From positions 1 to 64,000 of the forward strand of contig NZ_SACO01000010.1 of the NCBI RefSeq assembly GCF_004005905.1: a stretch of DNA of 64,000 nt. The letters are read 5' to 3'. Below the pieces are notes generated by a model. It did no database searches and was not told the origin of the DNA. It worked only from the letters and a program-made list of their open reading frames with translations. How positions within the stretch are numbered: the first letter of the stretch is position 1; the number at the start of each line of letters is the position of its first letter. This DNA is from Novosphingobium umbonatum (GTDB lineage: Bacteria > Pseudomonadota > Alphaproteobacteria > Sphingomonadales > Sphingomonadaceae). The translations under genes and the position numbers were made by a program. Shown here one piece after another: positions 18,715-26,953 of the stretch.

Positions 18715-19107
18715 ATGGACCACAGCCTATATTGGGGCCAATCCCCGATCGATCTGGCCGAGGAAGCGCCGGGCGAGGTGAAATTCCTTGCCGCGCTGGC
18801 CGAGGATGCCAGGCCTGACCGCGACATGGGCGCGTTGGAGCGCATGGCGGCTTGGGAGGATTCGGGCATCCATGCGGGGCTGGGCTGGGCTGCCAAGGCG
18901 CTGGTGACCAGCTCGCTGGCGCTGCTATTGCTCAATACCCACGCGCTTTACAATTGGGCCGAGCAATTGCCGGTAACCCCGCTAACCGAGCCTGTGGTCA
19001 ATGCCATCAGCACATGGCACCAGACGGCGGAGGACATCGGCCTCAACGCCGTGGTCGACAGGGTGGAACAGGCGGCCAAGGCGATGCGCAAGGCCCCATG
19101 GCCCTGA
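18715..19107 (+). CDS. Small single-pass membrane protein of the MBOAT operon
   Basis: A 130-residue hypothetical protein starting 13 nt after the MBOAT stop with a GGGGGG-rich ribosome site. An acidic N-terminal half is followed by one hydrophobic helix (AAKALVTSSLALLLLNTHAL) and a periplasmic or cytoplasmic helical tail. No family recognised. Its position as last gene of the acylation cluster suggests an accessory subunit. Confidence 0.6.
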   Translation: MDHSLYWGQSPIDLAEEAPGEVKFLAALAEDARPDRDMGALERMAAWEDSGIHAGLGWAAKALVTSSLALLLLNTHALYNWAEQLPVTPLTEPVVNAISTWHQTAEDIGLNAVVDRVEQAAKAMRKAPWP

Positions 19108-19123
19108 GCATCACGGCGCTTTA

Positions 19124-19678
19124 TCAGCGATAGAAAATATGGGCGTCGATCTGCGCGATCCGCAGTCGGCCCTTGAACTCGCGCCCGCCAGAGCGGAAGA
19201 ACAGCGCGCCGGGCACCACATCCTTGCCCTTGCCCGCCAGAGTCAGCCGCGCAATGCCCATCGCCTCGCGCCATTGCGCGCTGCTACGGTCGGGACGGAA
19301 ACGTTCGATGTTGAAGAACTGGCCCGCCTCATGCACCACGCTGCAGGCATCGGCGTGCTTTTGCTTCATGCGGGCGCGGATAACCTGCGCCACGGCCAGT
19401 TTGCCCTTGTGGATCTGGTTGCCCGCTTCATGCAGGATCACCTTGGCCACGCATTCGGCCTGGGCTGTGCTGGCCAGCTTGCCGGTTTTTGCGGGTGCTT
19501 TTGTGATGGTTTTGGACGGAGATGCAGCGGCGCGGGTGCTAACCGTAGGCTGACTGACATTCTGGGCTTCTGCGGCCTGATGTTCCGTGGTTTGCGCTGC
19601 GCCATCGATAGCAAGGCCGAGGCCGAACGCACAAGACAGCAGCGACAACAGGGCGCGGCGCGCCAGAAGATAATTCAT
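19124..19678 (-). CDS. SleB-like cell-wall hydrolase
   Basis: A 184-residue protein with a signal sequence (ALLSLLSCAFGLGLAIDGAA) and a C-terminal Hydrolase_2 (SleB/CwlJ) domain. The core CVAKVILHEAGNQIHKGKLA matches the family segment with the catalytic glutamate (HEAG), and ADACSVVHEAGQFF follows in the usual place. Characterised relatives cleave peptidoglycan. It runs convergently with the MBOAT cluster, 16 bp apart, and stands alone. The usual FEARGE is HEAGN here, but the first glutamate is kept. Confidence 0.8.
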   Translation of the reverse strand: MNYLLARRALLSLLSCAFGLGLAIDGAAQTTEHQAAEAQNVSQPTVSTRAAASPSKTITKAPAKTGKLASTAQAECVAKVILHEAGNQIHKGKLAVAQVIRARMKQKHADACSVVHEAGQFFNIERFRPDRSSAQWREAMGIARLTLAGKGKDVVPGALFFRSGGREFKGRLRIAQIDAHIFYR

Positions 19679-20021
19679 CCAACAAGATCACGAAGGCGAA
19701 AAGTCGTCGGGCGAGCGCGGGGCAACTCGAATTAGGCGCAGGCCAACTTCTCTTCGTCTCGCTCATGGCGGGCACGGCCTCATTACCGCCGCCAACCATC
19801 AAGCTGGGCGCCCTGTGCCGTTAACCTTCTGCCGAGTCAATGCGTAGCGGGCCGGAAGCAATATGGCGGTAAAGTTTAACCTTTGTGAAAGTTCCCGTTT
19901 CTGTGCGGCTTAGGCAGAAAATGGGTGATGCGAATTTTCGCCGGTTTTCTGCCGCAGCTGGCGCGAATCACCCCCTTGAAACGGGATTCGCGTCCATGCT
20001 GAAATATTTTTGCCACGCCTG
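19679..20021. other. Intergenic region upstream of the ECF sigma gene
   Basis: The divergent gap between the SleB-like gene and the ECF sigma gene. No gene with support was found; a short frame overlapping 19885-20085 is contradicted by the promoter-like block inside it (20022-20055). Confidence 0.4.
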
Positions 20022-20055
20022 CGAAGGATTTTGCGCGCCCATGTCTCTTTCATGG
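20022..20055 (+). promoter_or_regulatory. Candidate ECF-sigma promoter of the sigma gene (copy 1)
   Basis: GAAGGATTTT (from 20023), a GC-rich GCGCGCCCAT spacer and GTCTCTTT (from 20043). The distance from the end of GAAGGA to GTCTC is 14 nt. The same two blocks with identical spacing occur before the TonB receptor at 21677-21709. The match is far longer than expected by chance and fits an autoregulated FecI-type promoter. Confidence 0.65.
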
Positions 20056-20122
20056 CAAATGGAGTCCGATCAAAAGGGAGAATAGCCCCATAAAGGCTCC
20101 GGCGAGGAAGTAAGGGGAGGGT

Positions 20123-20719
20123 GTGACGCAGGGGGATGTAACCGGTGCTTTGGCGCGCAGGCGGATGCTGGCGGCGTGGATGGCGCGAGAAATCGTGCCC
20201 CACGAGGCGGGCATGCGTGCCTGGTTGGCGCGGGCGCGGGTTTCGGCAGAGGATATTGATGAGCTGATGCAGGAAGCCTATTGCCAGATCGTCTCGCTGC
20301 CCAGCGTGGACCATATTACCGCGCCGCGCGCCTATTTCATGGCCAGCCTGCGCCATTTGATGCTGCGCCGGATCAAACGGGCGCAGGTGGTGGCGCTGGA
20401 CGCCTTGGGCGAGGTGGAGAATTGGCGCGATGACACGATGGTCTCGCCCGAGGATGCCGCCGGTAGCCGGATCTCCTGCCAGCGGGTGATGGCGATGATT
20501 GCCAGTCTGCCCGAACGTTGCCGCCGCGTGGTGGAATTGCGCAAGATCGAGGGCTGGTCGCAAAAGGATATCGCCGCGCATCTGGGCATGAGCGAGAAGG
20601 CGGTGGAAAAGCAGGTATGGGTGGGTGTGCGCGCCATCCGCGAGGCCTGGGCCAGCGCCGAGGCGGAAAGCGCCGACCGCATGGAGCGTACGGAAAGCAA
20701 GGCGGGGCGCGTATGGTGA
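20123..20719 (+). CDS. ECF RNA polymerase sigma factor, FecI-like
   Basis: A 198-residue ECF sigma factor with region 2 (VSAEDIDELMQEAYCQIV) and region 4 (LPERCRRVVELRKIEGWSQK, then a helix-turn-helix ending in KAVEKQVWVGVRAIREAW). GTG start 4 nt from a GGGGAGG site. Its end overlaps fecR by 7 bp (ATGGTGA). With fecR and an STN-domain TonB receptor it forms a cell-surface signalling triad: substrate binding outside frees the sigma factor from FecR. A near-identical promoter block before its own gene and before the receptor gene suggests autoregulation. Confidence 0.92.
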   Translation: MTQGDVTGALARRRMLAAWMAREIVPHEAGMRAWLARARVSAEDIDELMQEAYCQIVSLPSVDHITAPRAYFMASLRHLMLRRIKRAQVVALDALGEVENWRDDTMVSPEDAAGSRISCQRVMAMIASLPERCRRVVELRKIEGWSQKDIAAHLGMSEKAVEKQVWVGVRAIREAWASAEAESADRMERTESKAGRVW

Positions 20720-21654
20720 GGCCCTCCAGCGAACATGACCGCGACATGGCCGCCCGTTTCGTGGCGCGCATGGATGGCGAGAATTGGGGTGAGGCCGATG
20801 AGGCCGAATTGCAGCTCTGGCTGGATGGTAGCCATGGGCGCGAGGGTTTGCTGTTGCAGACCCATGCGGCATGGATCGCCGCCAGTCCTGTGGCCGAAGC
20901 GGTGGAGGAGGAGGCGCCCGAACCGGCCTTCTGGAACCGCCGTCGCGTGCTGGGGGCTATGGCGGCCTCGGTGGCGGTGGTGGCGGGCGCGGCCCATTGG
21001 ATGCAGGCGCGCAGCAGCTTTGCCACTCGTCTGGGGGAAATCCGCCGCGTGCCTTTGGCCGATGGCAGCGTGATGACCATCAATTCCGGTTCGGAACTGA
21101 CCGTGCGTATGGCCGCCCGCAGCCGCGAGATCGAGATTGCGCAGGGCGAGGCCTGGTTTGACGTGGCCAAGGATGCCTCGCGCCCCTTTGTGGTGAGCGC
21201 GGGCAAGGTGCGGGCGCGGGCGGTGGGCACCGCCTTTTCGGTGCGGCGGCGCGAAACCGGCGTGGAAGTGCTGGTGACCGAAGGCGTGGTGGAAAGCTGG
21301 GCCGAGGGCAATGAAAGCCTGCGCCTGCGTCTGGTGGCGGGTGAACGCGCGTTGCTCAGCGAACATGCGGTGGTGCATCATGAAAGCGATCGCGCTTCGG
21401 CGGTGGATCGTTCGCTGGCGTGGCGCAACGGGATGATCGACCTCAACGGCACCAGCCTGAGCGAGGCGGCGGACGAGTTTAACCGCTATAACCAGCGCCA
21501 GATCATCATTGCCGATGCGTCCCTTGCCGATGAGGAGTTTGACGGATTGTTCCGCATCAATGATCCGCAAGGCTTTGCTGAGGCGGTGCAGGTGAGCCTT
21601 GGTGTGCAGGTGGATATGCATGATCCGGCCTTTATCCGGCTGATCAAAAAATAA
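20713..21654 (+). CDS. FecR-family anti-sigma/sigma-regulator protein
   Basis: A 313-residue inner-membrane regulator. The N-terminal cytoplasmic DUF4880-type domain (ARFVARMDGENWGEADEAEL) is followed by one membrane helix (RVLGAMAASVAVVAGAA, about residues 78-94). The periplasmic FecR domain has GEIRRVPLADGSVMTINSGS and GEAWFDVAKDASRPFVV, and the C-terminal DUF4974-like segment contacts the receptor STN domain. Start ATG overlaps the sigma stop. It should pass the signal from the receptor at 21761 to the sigma factor. Confidence 0.9.
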   Translation: MVRPSSEHDRDMAARFVARMDGENWGEADEAELQLWLDGSHGREGLLLQTHAAWIAASPVAEAVEEEAPEPAFWNRRRVLGAMAASVAVVAGAAHWMQARSSFATRLGEIRRVPLADGSVMTINSGSELTVRMAARSREIEIAQGEAWFDVAKDASRPFVVSAGKVRARAVGTAFSVRRRETGVEVLVTEGVVESWAEGNESLRLRLVAGERALLSEHAVVHHESDRASAVDRSLAWRNGMIDLNGTSLSEAADEFNRYNQRQIIIADASLADEEFDGLFRINDPQGFAEAVQVSLGVQVDMHDPAFIRLIKK

Positions 21655-21676
21655 TGAACGGAATATGAATTTTTGA

Positions 21677-21709
21677 CGAAGGATTTTTGCGGCCCAGGTC
21701 TCTTTATGG
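21677..21709 (+). promoter_or_regulatory. Candidate ECF-sigma promoter of the TonB receptor (copy 2)
   Basis: GAAGGATTTTTGCGGCCCAG followed by GTCTCTTT, with 14 nt between GAAGGA and GTCTC as in copy 1 at 20022-20055. It lies 52 bp before the receptor start, leaving room for a short leader with a GGGAGGG ribosome site. Confidence 0.65.
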
Positions 21710-21760
21710 GTGCTGACAAAAGCAAGTAACAATATCCGAGATATTCGGGAGGGATGGATC

Positions 21761-24700
21761 ATGTATTCCACAATGCGTGGAGCTATTCTTGCGTCTTCGG
21801 CTTTGGTGGCGGTGGTGGCGATGCCAGCACAGGCCGCAGGGCAGGCGCGTCAATTCGCGATTGAAGCGCAATCGGCCACCACGGCGATCGGCGCTTTGGG
21901 CCATCAGGCCGATGTGCAGATCATCGCCCCGCGCAAATTCACCCAAAGCGTGCGCACCAATGCCGTGCGCGGCGATATGACGGTGGATGAGGCGCTGGGC
22001 CGGATGCTGGCGGGCACCGGATTGGTGGCGCAGCAGATCGGGCCGCATTCCTACGCCATCACCGCGCGCAACCAGACGCCGGTGATCCAGCCCATCCGCG
22101 CAGAACCCGCCAGCCATGCCGGTCCCGCGCTGATGACCGGCGCGCATACGGCGCTGGCCGAAGCGCCCGCCATGTTGGCCGAAGCGCCCTCTGCCCCTGC
22201 CGAGCCTAGCGCGCAGGATATTGTGGTCAAAGGCTTCCGCCGCACGCTGATGAAGGCGCAGGATATCAAGCGTTCGGCGGTCAATCTGACCGAGAGCATC
22301 GTGGCCGAGGATATGGCCAAGATGCCCGATCTCAACCTATCGGAATCGATCCAGCGCCTGCCCGGTGTGGCCATCACCCGCGAAGGCGGCGAAGGGCGCA
22401 ATATCACCCTGCGCGGCTTCTCGCCCGATTTCACCCGCACCACGCTCAATGGCATGGAAGTGCCCGCCAGTTCGGACGGTCTGGATTCGGGCGGATTTAC
22501 GCTCAATGCAGGCCGCGCCTTTGACTTCCATGTGTTTGCCTCGGAATTGTTCAACCGCATCGATGTGAACAAGACCCAGCGCGCCTCGATGGAAGAAGGC
22601 GGGATTGCCGGTTCGGTCGATCTCTATTCGGCCAAGCCGTTTGACTTCAAAGGCTTCCATTTCGTAGCCAGCGGGCAGGGCGGCTATAACACCATGTCGC
22701 GCAAGGTGGACCCGCGCCTGACGTTGATGCTGTCCAACACCTTTGCCGATGATACGATCGGCCTGCTGGTCTCGGCGGCCTATTCCAAGCGCACCGTCTA
22801 TCAGGAAGGCTTCTCCAGCGTGCGCTGGACCTCGCCCTATGTGAATGGCGATAGCTGGGCCAATAGCAACCCGACGGTGAAGGGTACGCCCGCCAATTGC
22901 GGCGCGGCCAATGCGCTCAACTGCCTGTGGGCGCCGCGCCTGCCGCGTGCGGACTTCTTCGGCAATGACCAGAAGCGTCTGGGCGTGACCGGTTCCTTGC
23001 AGATCAAGCCCAATGACCGGCTGCAGGTCAGCTTCGATGTGCTTTATTCGCAGCTGGATAATGACCGTTACAGCTACAATTCGATGGAATGGTTGCTGAC
23101 CCATGGCACGGCGGGCAATTTTGTCGGCCAGACGCCTTTGTCCTTCACCGTGGCGCCCGATGGCAAGCAGTTGATCGCGGCCAGCTTCAACGATGTGACA
23201 TCATGGTATGAAAGCCGCCACCAGACCTCGGTGTCGAAATTCCAGCAATATGTGGTATCGGGCGATTATCGCATCACCGACAAGCTGAAATTCGACGCCA
23301 TGGCCGGCACCGCGCGCGACACGGCGGACCGCAACGAGCTGCGCTTCTATGCGCGTTCCTCGCCGCATTTCTATTCCTATGACTATACCGGCAATCAGGA
23401 CGTGCCGACCATCAGCTATGGCAGCTATAATCCCAATAATACGGCCAATTATATCAACGCCCTGACGGCGGCCAATCGCACCAACAATGTGGTGAAAGAG
23501 AATATCACCGCCAAGGCGAACCTGACCTATACGGACAGCAAGTTCAACGCCAAGGTGGGCGCGGTGTTTAACCGCCGCATGGTGCGCTATGCCGAAGGGC
23601 AGGGCAATCTGCCCAGCTTCGTGCCCTCGGCCTATATGAAGGCCTTCCCCATTGCCCATTTCGGCGATGGTGTGGTGGCGGGCGGCCTGCCCACCTTTGC
23701 GGTGATGGACTTTGACGCCATCGCGCGTTCGGGGCTGATCTCGGGCAGCTATACCAATAATGTGGGTGCAGGCTGGACCGTGATCGAAAAGACCATGGGC
23801 ACCTATGGCGAGGTGAATGGCGAGTTTGACATCGGCTCGATGGTGCTGCGCGCCAATGCCGGTGCGCGCTATGTGCGCACCACGCTGACCTCGCGCGCGG
23901 TGATCGCCGGTTCGCCGGTGGGGGTGGAGCGCTCCTATGGCAATTTCCTGCCTGCGGCCAATCTGGTGCTGAATATCACGCCCGATCTGTTGACGCGCTT
24001 TTCCTATGCCCGTTCGATGACGCGTCCGGGCCTGTCCTCGCTCAACATTGCCAGCCCCACCTTTGAATATACCACCCGCACGGTGGGCAATCTGGGCAAT
24101 CCGGAGCTGAAGCCCTATCAGTCGAATGATTTCGACCTCAATGTCGAATATTACTTCGGCAAGGGCGGGCTGATCGCGCTGGGCGCGTTCAAGAAGGATA
24201 TTGTCACCTCGCTCACCAATTCGGTGGTGACCAAACCTGTGCCGCAGGAATTCTGGGCCGCGATCTATGCCGATCCGCGTTACAGCGCTTCCTATCAGGC
24301 CGATCCGGCCAAGGTGCCCTATACTTTTGCCACCGCGGTCAATGCGCCGGGCGGCAATAGCGTGAAGGGGGTGGAAGTGACGCTCAACGTGCCCTTCACC
24401 TTCCTGAAGGGCTGGATGTCCAGCTTTGGCATCGCCTCCAACTACACCCATGTCTCGGCGCGGGATTCCACCGGCCTTTCGCCCAATTCCTACAATTTCA
24501 CCGGCTATTATGACACCGGTAAACTTGGGGTGCGCGTCTCGGTCAACAAGCGTGACGATTATCTGCTGAGCCAACCGGGCGGCAATGGCCATGTGCAGGA
24601 ACGCAAATATGGCCCGACGCAGGTGGACTTCTCAGCCTATTACAATCTGACCAAGCGTTTGAGCCTGAATATTCAGGGCATCAACATCACCAACGAGAAA

Positions 24701-24799
24701 GAGCGCATTTATGGCACCGGCGACGGCACGCAATATCTGACGCGGGAATTTACCAAGACCGGCGCGCAGTGGTTTGTCGGTGCGCGCTATCAATTCTGA
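21761..24799 (+). CDS. TonB-dependent receptor with STN signalling domain
   Basis: A 1012-residue outer-membrane receptor. Signal peptide (residues 1-25, ending MPAQA) and an STN domain (about 28-100, FAIEAQSATTAIGALG ... VDEALGRMLAGTGL) that contacts FecR. After an alanine/proline linker comes the plug (LSESIQRLPGVAITREGG, ITLRGF), then a beta-barrel ending in aromatic residues (ARYQF). The barrel resembles the large sugar-type receptors of sphingomonads and Caulobacter. Start ATG at 21761 has a GGGAGGG site. Neighbouring esterase and pectin methylesterase suggest pectin-derived oligosaccharides as substrate; that is inferred from context. Confidence 0.92.
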   Translation: MYSTMRGAILASSALVAVVAMPAQAAGQARQFAIEAQSATTAIGALGHQADVQIIAPRKFTQSVRTNAVRGDMTVDEALGRMLAGTGLVAQQIGPHSYAITARNQTPVIQPIRAEPASHAGPALMTGAHTALAEAPAMLAEAPSAPAEPSAQDIVVKGFRRTLMKAQDIKRSAVNLTESIVAEDMAKMPDLNLSESIQRLPGVAITREGGEGRNITLRGFSPDFTRTTLNGMEVPASSDGLDSGGFTLNAGRAFDFHVFASELFNRIDVNKTQRASMEEGGIAGSVDLYSAKPFDFKGFHFVASGQGGYNTMSRKVDPRLTLMLSNTFADDTIGLLVSAAYSKRTVYQEGFSSVRWTSPYVNGDSWANSNPTVKGTPANCGAANALNCLWAPRLPRADFFGNDQKRLGVTGSLQIKPNDRLQVSFDVLYSQLDNDRYSYNSMEWLLTHGTAGNFVGQTPLSFTVAPDGKQLIAASFNDVTSWYESRHQTSVSKFQQYVVSGDYRITDKLKFDAMAGTARDTADRNELRFYARSSPHFYSYDYTGNQDVPTISYGSYNPNNTANYINALTAANRTNNVVKENITAKANLTYTDSKFNAKVGAVFNRRMVRYAEGQGNLPSFVPSAYMKAFPIAHFGDGVVAGGLPTFAVMDFDAIARSGLISGSYTNNVGAGWTVIEKTMGTYGEVNGEFDIGSMVLRANAGARYVRTTLTSRAVIAGSPVGVERSYGNFLPAANLVLNITPDLLTRFSYARSMTRPGLSSLNIASPTFEYTTRTVGNLGNPELKPYQSNDFDLNVEYYFGKGGLIALGAFKKDIVTSLTNSVVTKPVPQEFWAAIYADPRYSASYQADPAKVPYTFATAVNAPGGNSVKGVEVTLNVPFTFLKGWMSSFGIASNYTHVSARDSTGLSPNSYNFTGYYDTGKLGVRVSVNKRDDYLLSQPGGNGHVQERKYGPTQVDFSAYYNLTKRLSLNIQGINITNEKERIYGTGDGTQYLTREFTKTGAQWFVGARYQF

Positions 24800-24853
24800 A
24801 CTGTGACCCGAAAGGCCGGATACGACTCCCACACACTCCACTGTCCGGCTATC

Positions 24854-24897
24854 AGGGGGCCAAAGGTGATGCAAATCACTGGAGGTCCCCTCTTTTT
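24854..24897 (+). terminator. Rho-independent terminator after the TonB receptor gene
   Basis: AGGGGGCC and GGTCCCCT arms enclose an inner GTGAT-GCAA-ATCAC hairpin, followed by CTTTTT. It lies between the receptor and the esterase and would limit read-through to the downstream genes. Confidence 0.75.
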
Positions 24898-24919
24898 GTG
24901 GGCTTGGGAACGACAGGGC

Positions 24920-25858
24920 ATGAGCATGTTTCGCGCGGTTATGGCGGCGGTGCTGGTTATGGCTGGCGGAGTTGCGCAAGCGCATGAGGTGGATGAAAGC
25001 TACAGCATCGCCCGCCGCTTCGAACAATATCGCGGCCAGTATCAAGGGCTGAAATGGCCCGCCATGGCGCCGCAGGCGGGGCAGACCATGCTGCTTGACC
25101 GAGTGTATAAATCCATCGGCCAACGCGACCTGTTGATCGACATTTTCCGCCCCGCGAAAGCGCGGAGCAAGGGCGTGGGCATCGTGCTGGTGCATGGCGG
25201 GGCATGGCGGTCGGGCGCGCGCAGCCATTTCCACCCTTTGGCCAATCTGCTGGCGCAGCGTGGGCTTACCGTGTTCATCCCCCAATATCGCCTCTCGCCA
25301 GAGGCGCCCTATCCGGCGGGCGCGCAGGACATTCATGACGCGATGGTCTGGGCCAAGGCGCATAGCGCGGAATACGGGCTAAAGCCGGATCGCATCGCGC
25401 TGGGCGGGGCATCATCGGGCGGGCAACTCGCCTCGCTGGTGGCCTATGGTGACGGGCTGTTTGGCGCAGAGGGTCATGCCTACGCCTTGATCGACATGGA
25501 TGGCGTGCTGGACTTCACCACGCCCGAAGCCTTGCAATACGAGAATGCGGCGGGAGCGTCTTCTTCGGCGGCCAAATGGCTGGGCGGATCGTTTGAACAG
25601 GTGCCCGACCGGTGGCGCGAGGCCAGCGCGGCCAGCCATGTCGGCCCGCAATCGCCGCCCACGCTGATTATCAGCAGCGGAAACCCGCGCTTCACCCAAG
25701 GCAAGGACAAGGTGCTGGGTGAACTGGCGCGCCACCATATCCCTGCCCGCTACTATGCCTTTGCCAAGGCCCCGCATGACATCTGGTTCTATGATCCCTT
25801 CCTGAGCACCACCGCCAACCAGATCGCGCTTTTCCTGCAATCCCTGCCCCAGCGTTGA
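24920..25858 (+). CDS. Secreted alpha/beta-hydrolase, carbohydrate esterase-like
   Basis: A 312-residue protein with a signal peptide (residues 1-20, ending GGVAQA). The hydrolase fold has an oxyanion motif LVHGGAWRSG, a nucleophile elbow GGASSGGQ and a C-terminal catalytic His in KAPHDIW. It resembles BD-FAE/acetylesterase-type enzymes (esterase/lipase family). ATG at 24920, with another ATG two codons on. The pectin methylesterase follows 10 bp downstream, so the pair probably removes acyl and methyl groups from pectin. The exact ester cleaved is unknown. Confidence 0.78.
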   Translation: MSMFRAVMAAVLVMAGGVAQAHEVDESYSIARRFEQYRGQYQGLKWPAMAPQAGQTMLLDRVYKSIGQRDLLIDIFRPAKARSKGVGIVLVHGGAWRSGARSHFHPLANLLAQRGLTVFIPQYRLSPEAPYPAGAQDIHDAMVWAKAHSAEYGLKPDRIALGGASSGGQLASLVAYGDGLFGAEGHAYALIDMDGVLDFTTPEALQYENAAGASSSAAKWLGGSFEQVPDRWREASAASHVGPQSPPTLIISSGNPRFTQGKDKVLGELARHHIPARYYAFAKAPHDIWFYDPFLSTTANQIALFLQSLPQR

Positions 25859-25868
25859 AAGACTAACC

Positions 25869-26951
25869 ATGCCCCATGCCCTGATCCTTGCCGCCGCTTT
25901 GGCCAGCAGCCCCACTCAATATGACGTGCGCCCCATGTGCGGCGCGCAGGCGGCCCCTTGCTATACCAAGCTGCAAGCCGCGCTGGACGCCGCCGCGCGC
26001 GACATTAGCGGGCGCTGGATCACCATCCGGCTGGCGGCGGGGGACTATGCGGAAAAGCCGGTGATCACGCGGGGGCGGGTGGCGCTGGTGGGCGCAGGGC
26101 GGGCCAAGACGCGGGTGCATTTCGGCGCGGTGGCGCAAACGGCCAAGGATTATCACCGCAATGGCTGGGGCACGCCCGGTTCGGCCACGCTGACGATTGA
26201 CGCGGATGAAGTGATTCTGCGCGACATGACCATTGAGAACACATTTGACTATCTGGCGCGGGACAGGCTGCCCGTGGGCGATCCGGCGCGCATAGCCAAT
26301 CCGCAGGCCGCCGCCCTGCTGGTGGATATCCATGCCGACCGCGTGTTGATGCAGCGTGTGGCCATGCTGGGCTATCAGGATACTCTGTTCACCAATGGCG
26401 GGCGGGCCTTGGTGCAGGACAGTCTGATCGCGGGCAATATCGACTTCATTTTCGGCAATGGCCAAATGTTGATCGAACATAGCGAGATCCGCAGCCGCCC
26501 CCGCGCGCAGCCGCCCGAGGCGGACGGTTTCCAGTCCTTTGTTGCCGCGCCCTCCACGCCTTTGTCGCAAGCTACCGGCATCGTATTCTATGCCTCGCGC
26601 CTGACGCGGGAGCAGGGCGTGCCTGATGGCGCCGTGGCTTTGGGGCGGCCATGGCACCCCACCACCCGCTTTGCCGACGGGCGCTATGCCGATCCGGCGG
26701 CGGTGGGCATGGCGCTCTATATCCACTGCTTCATGGACCGGCATATCCACCCCGCCCGCTGGACCAGCATGAAGGGCACCTCGCGCGATGGCACGATGGC
26801 CACGGTGTTTCGGCCCGAGGATTCGCGCTTTGGCGAGATCGGCTCCACGGGGCCGGGCGCGGGCAGCAAGGGCGTTGCGATTACCTGGCGCGAGACGCGA
26901 AATTATGCCCTGATCAAGGCGGAGTTTCTGAAAGGCTGGAGCCTGAAATAG
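25869..26951 (+). CDS. Pectin methylesterase (carbohydrate esterase family 8)
   Basis: A 360-residue right-handed beta-helix enzyme that removes methyl esters from homogalacturonan. Active-site residues are all visible: Q170 and D171 in GYQDTLF, D192 in GNIDFIFGNG, and R260/W262 in LGRPW. A short hydrophobic N-terminus (ALILAAALASS) suggests export, though the signal peptide is short. It starts 10 bp after the esterase, so the two are co-transcribed. The gene ends 2 bp from the convergent dctD end. Confidence 0.93.
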   Translation: MPHALILAAALASSPTQYDVRPMCGAQAAPCYTKLQAALDAAARDISGRWITIRLAAGDYAEKPVITRGRVALVGAGRAKTRVHFGAVAQTAKDYHRNGWGTPGSATLTIDADEVILRDMTIENTFDYLARDRLPVGDPARIANPQAAALLVDIHADRVLMQRVAMLGYQDTLFTNGGRALVQDSLIAGNIDFIFGNGQMLIEHSEIRSRPRAQPPEADGFQSFVAAPSTPLSQATGIVFYASRLTREQGVPDGAVALGRPWHPTTRFADGRYADPAAVGMALYIHCFMDRHIHPARWTSMKGTSRDGTMATVFRPEDSRFGEIGSTGPGAGSKGVAITWRETRNYALIKAEFLKGWSLK

Positions 26952-26953
26952 GC

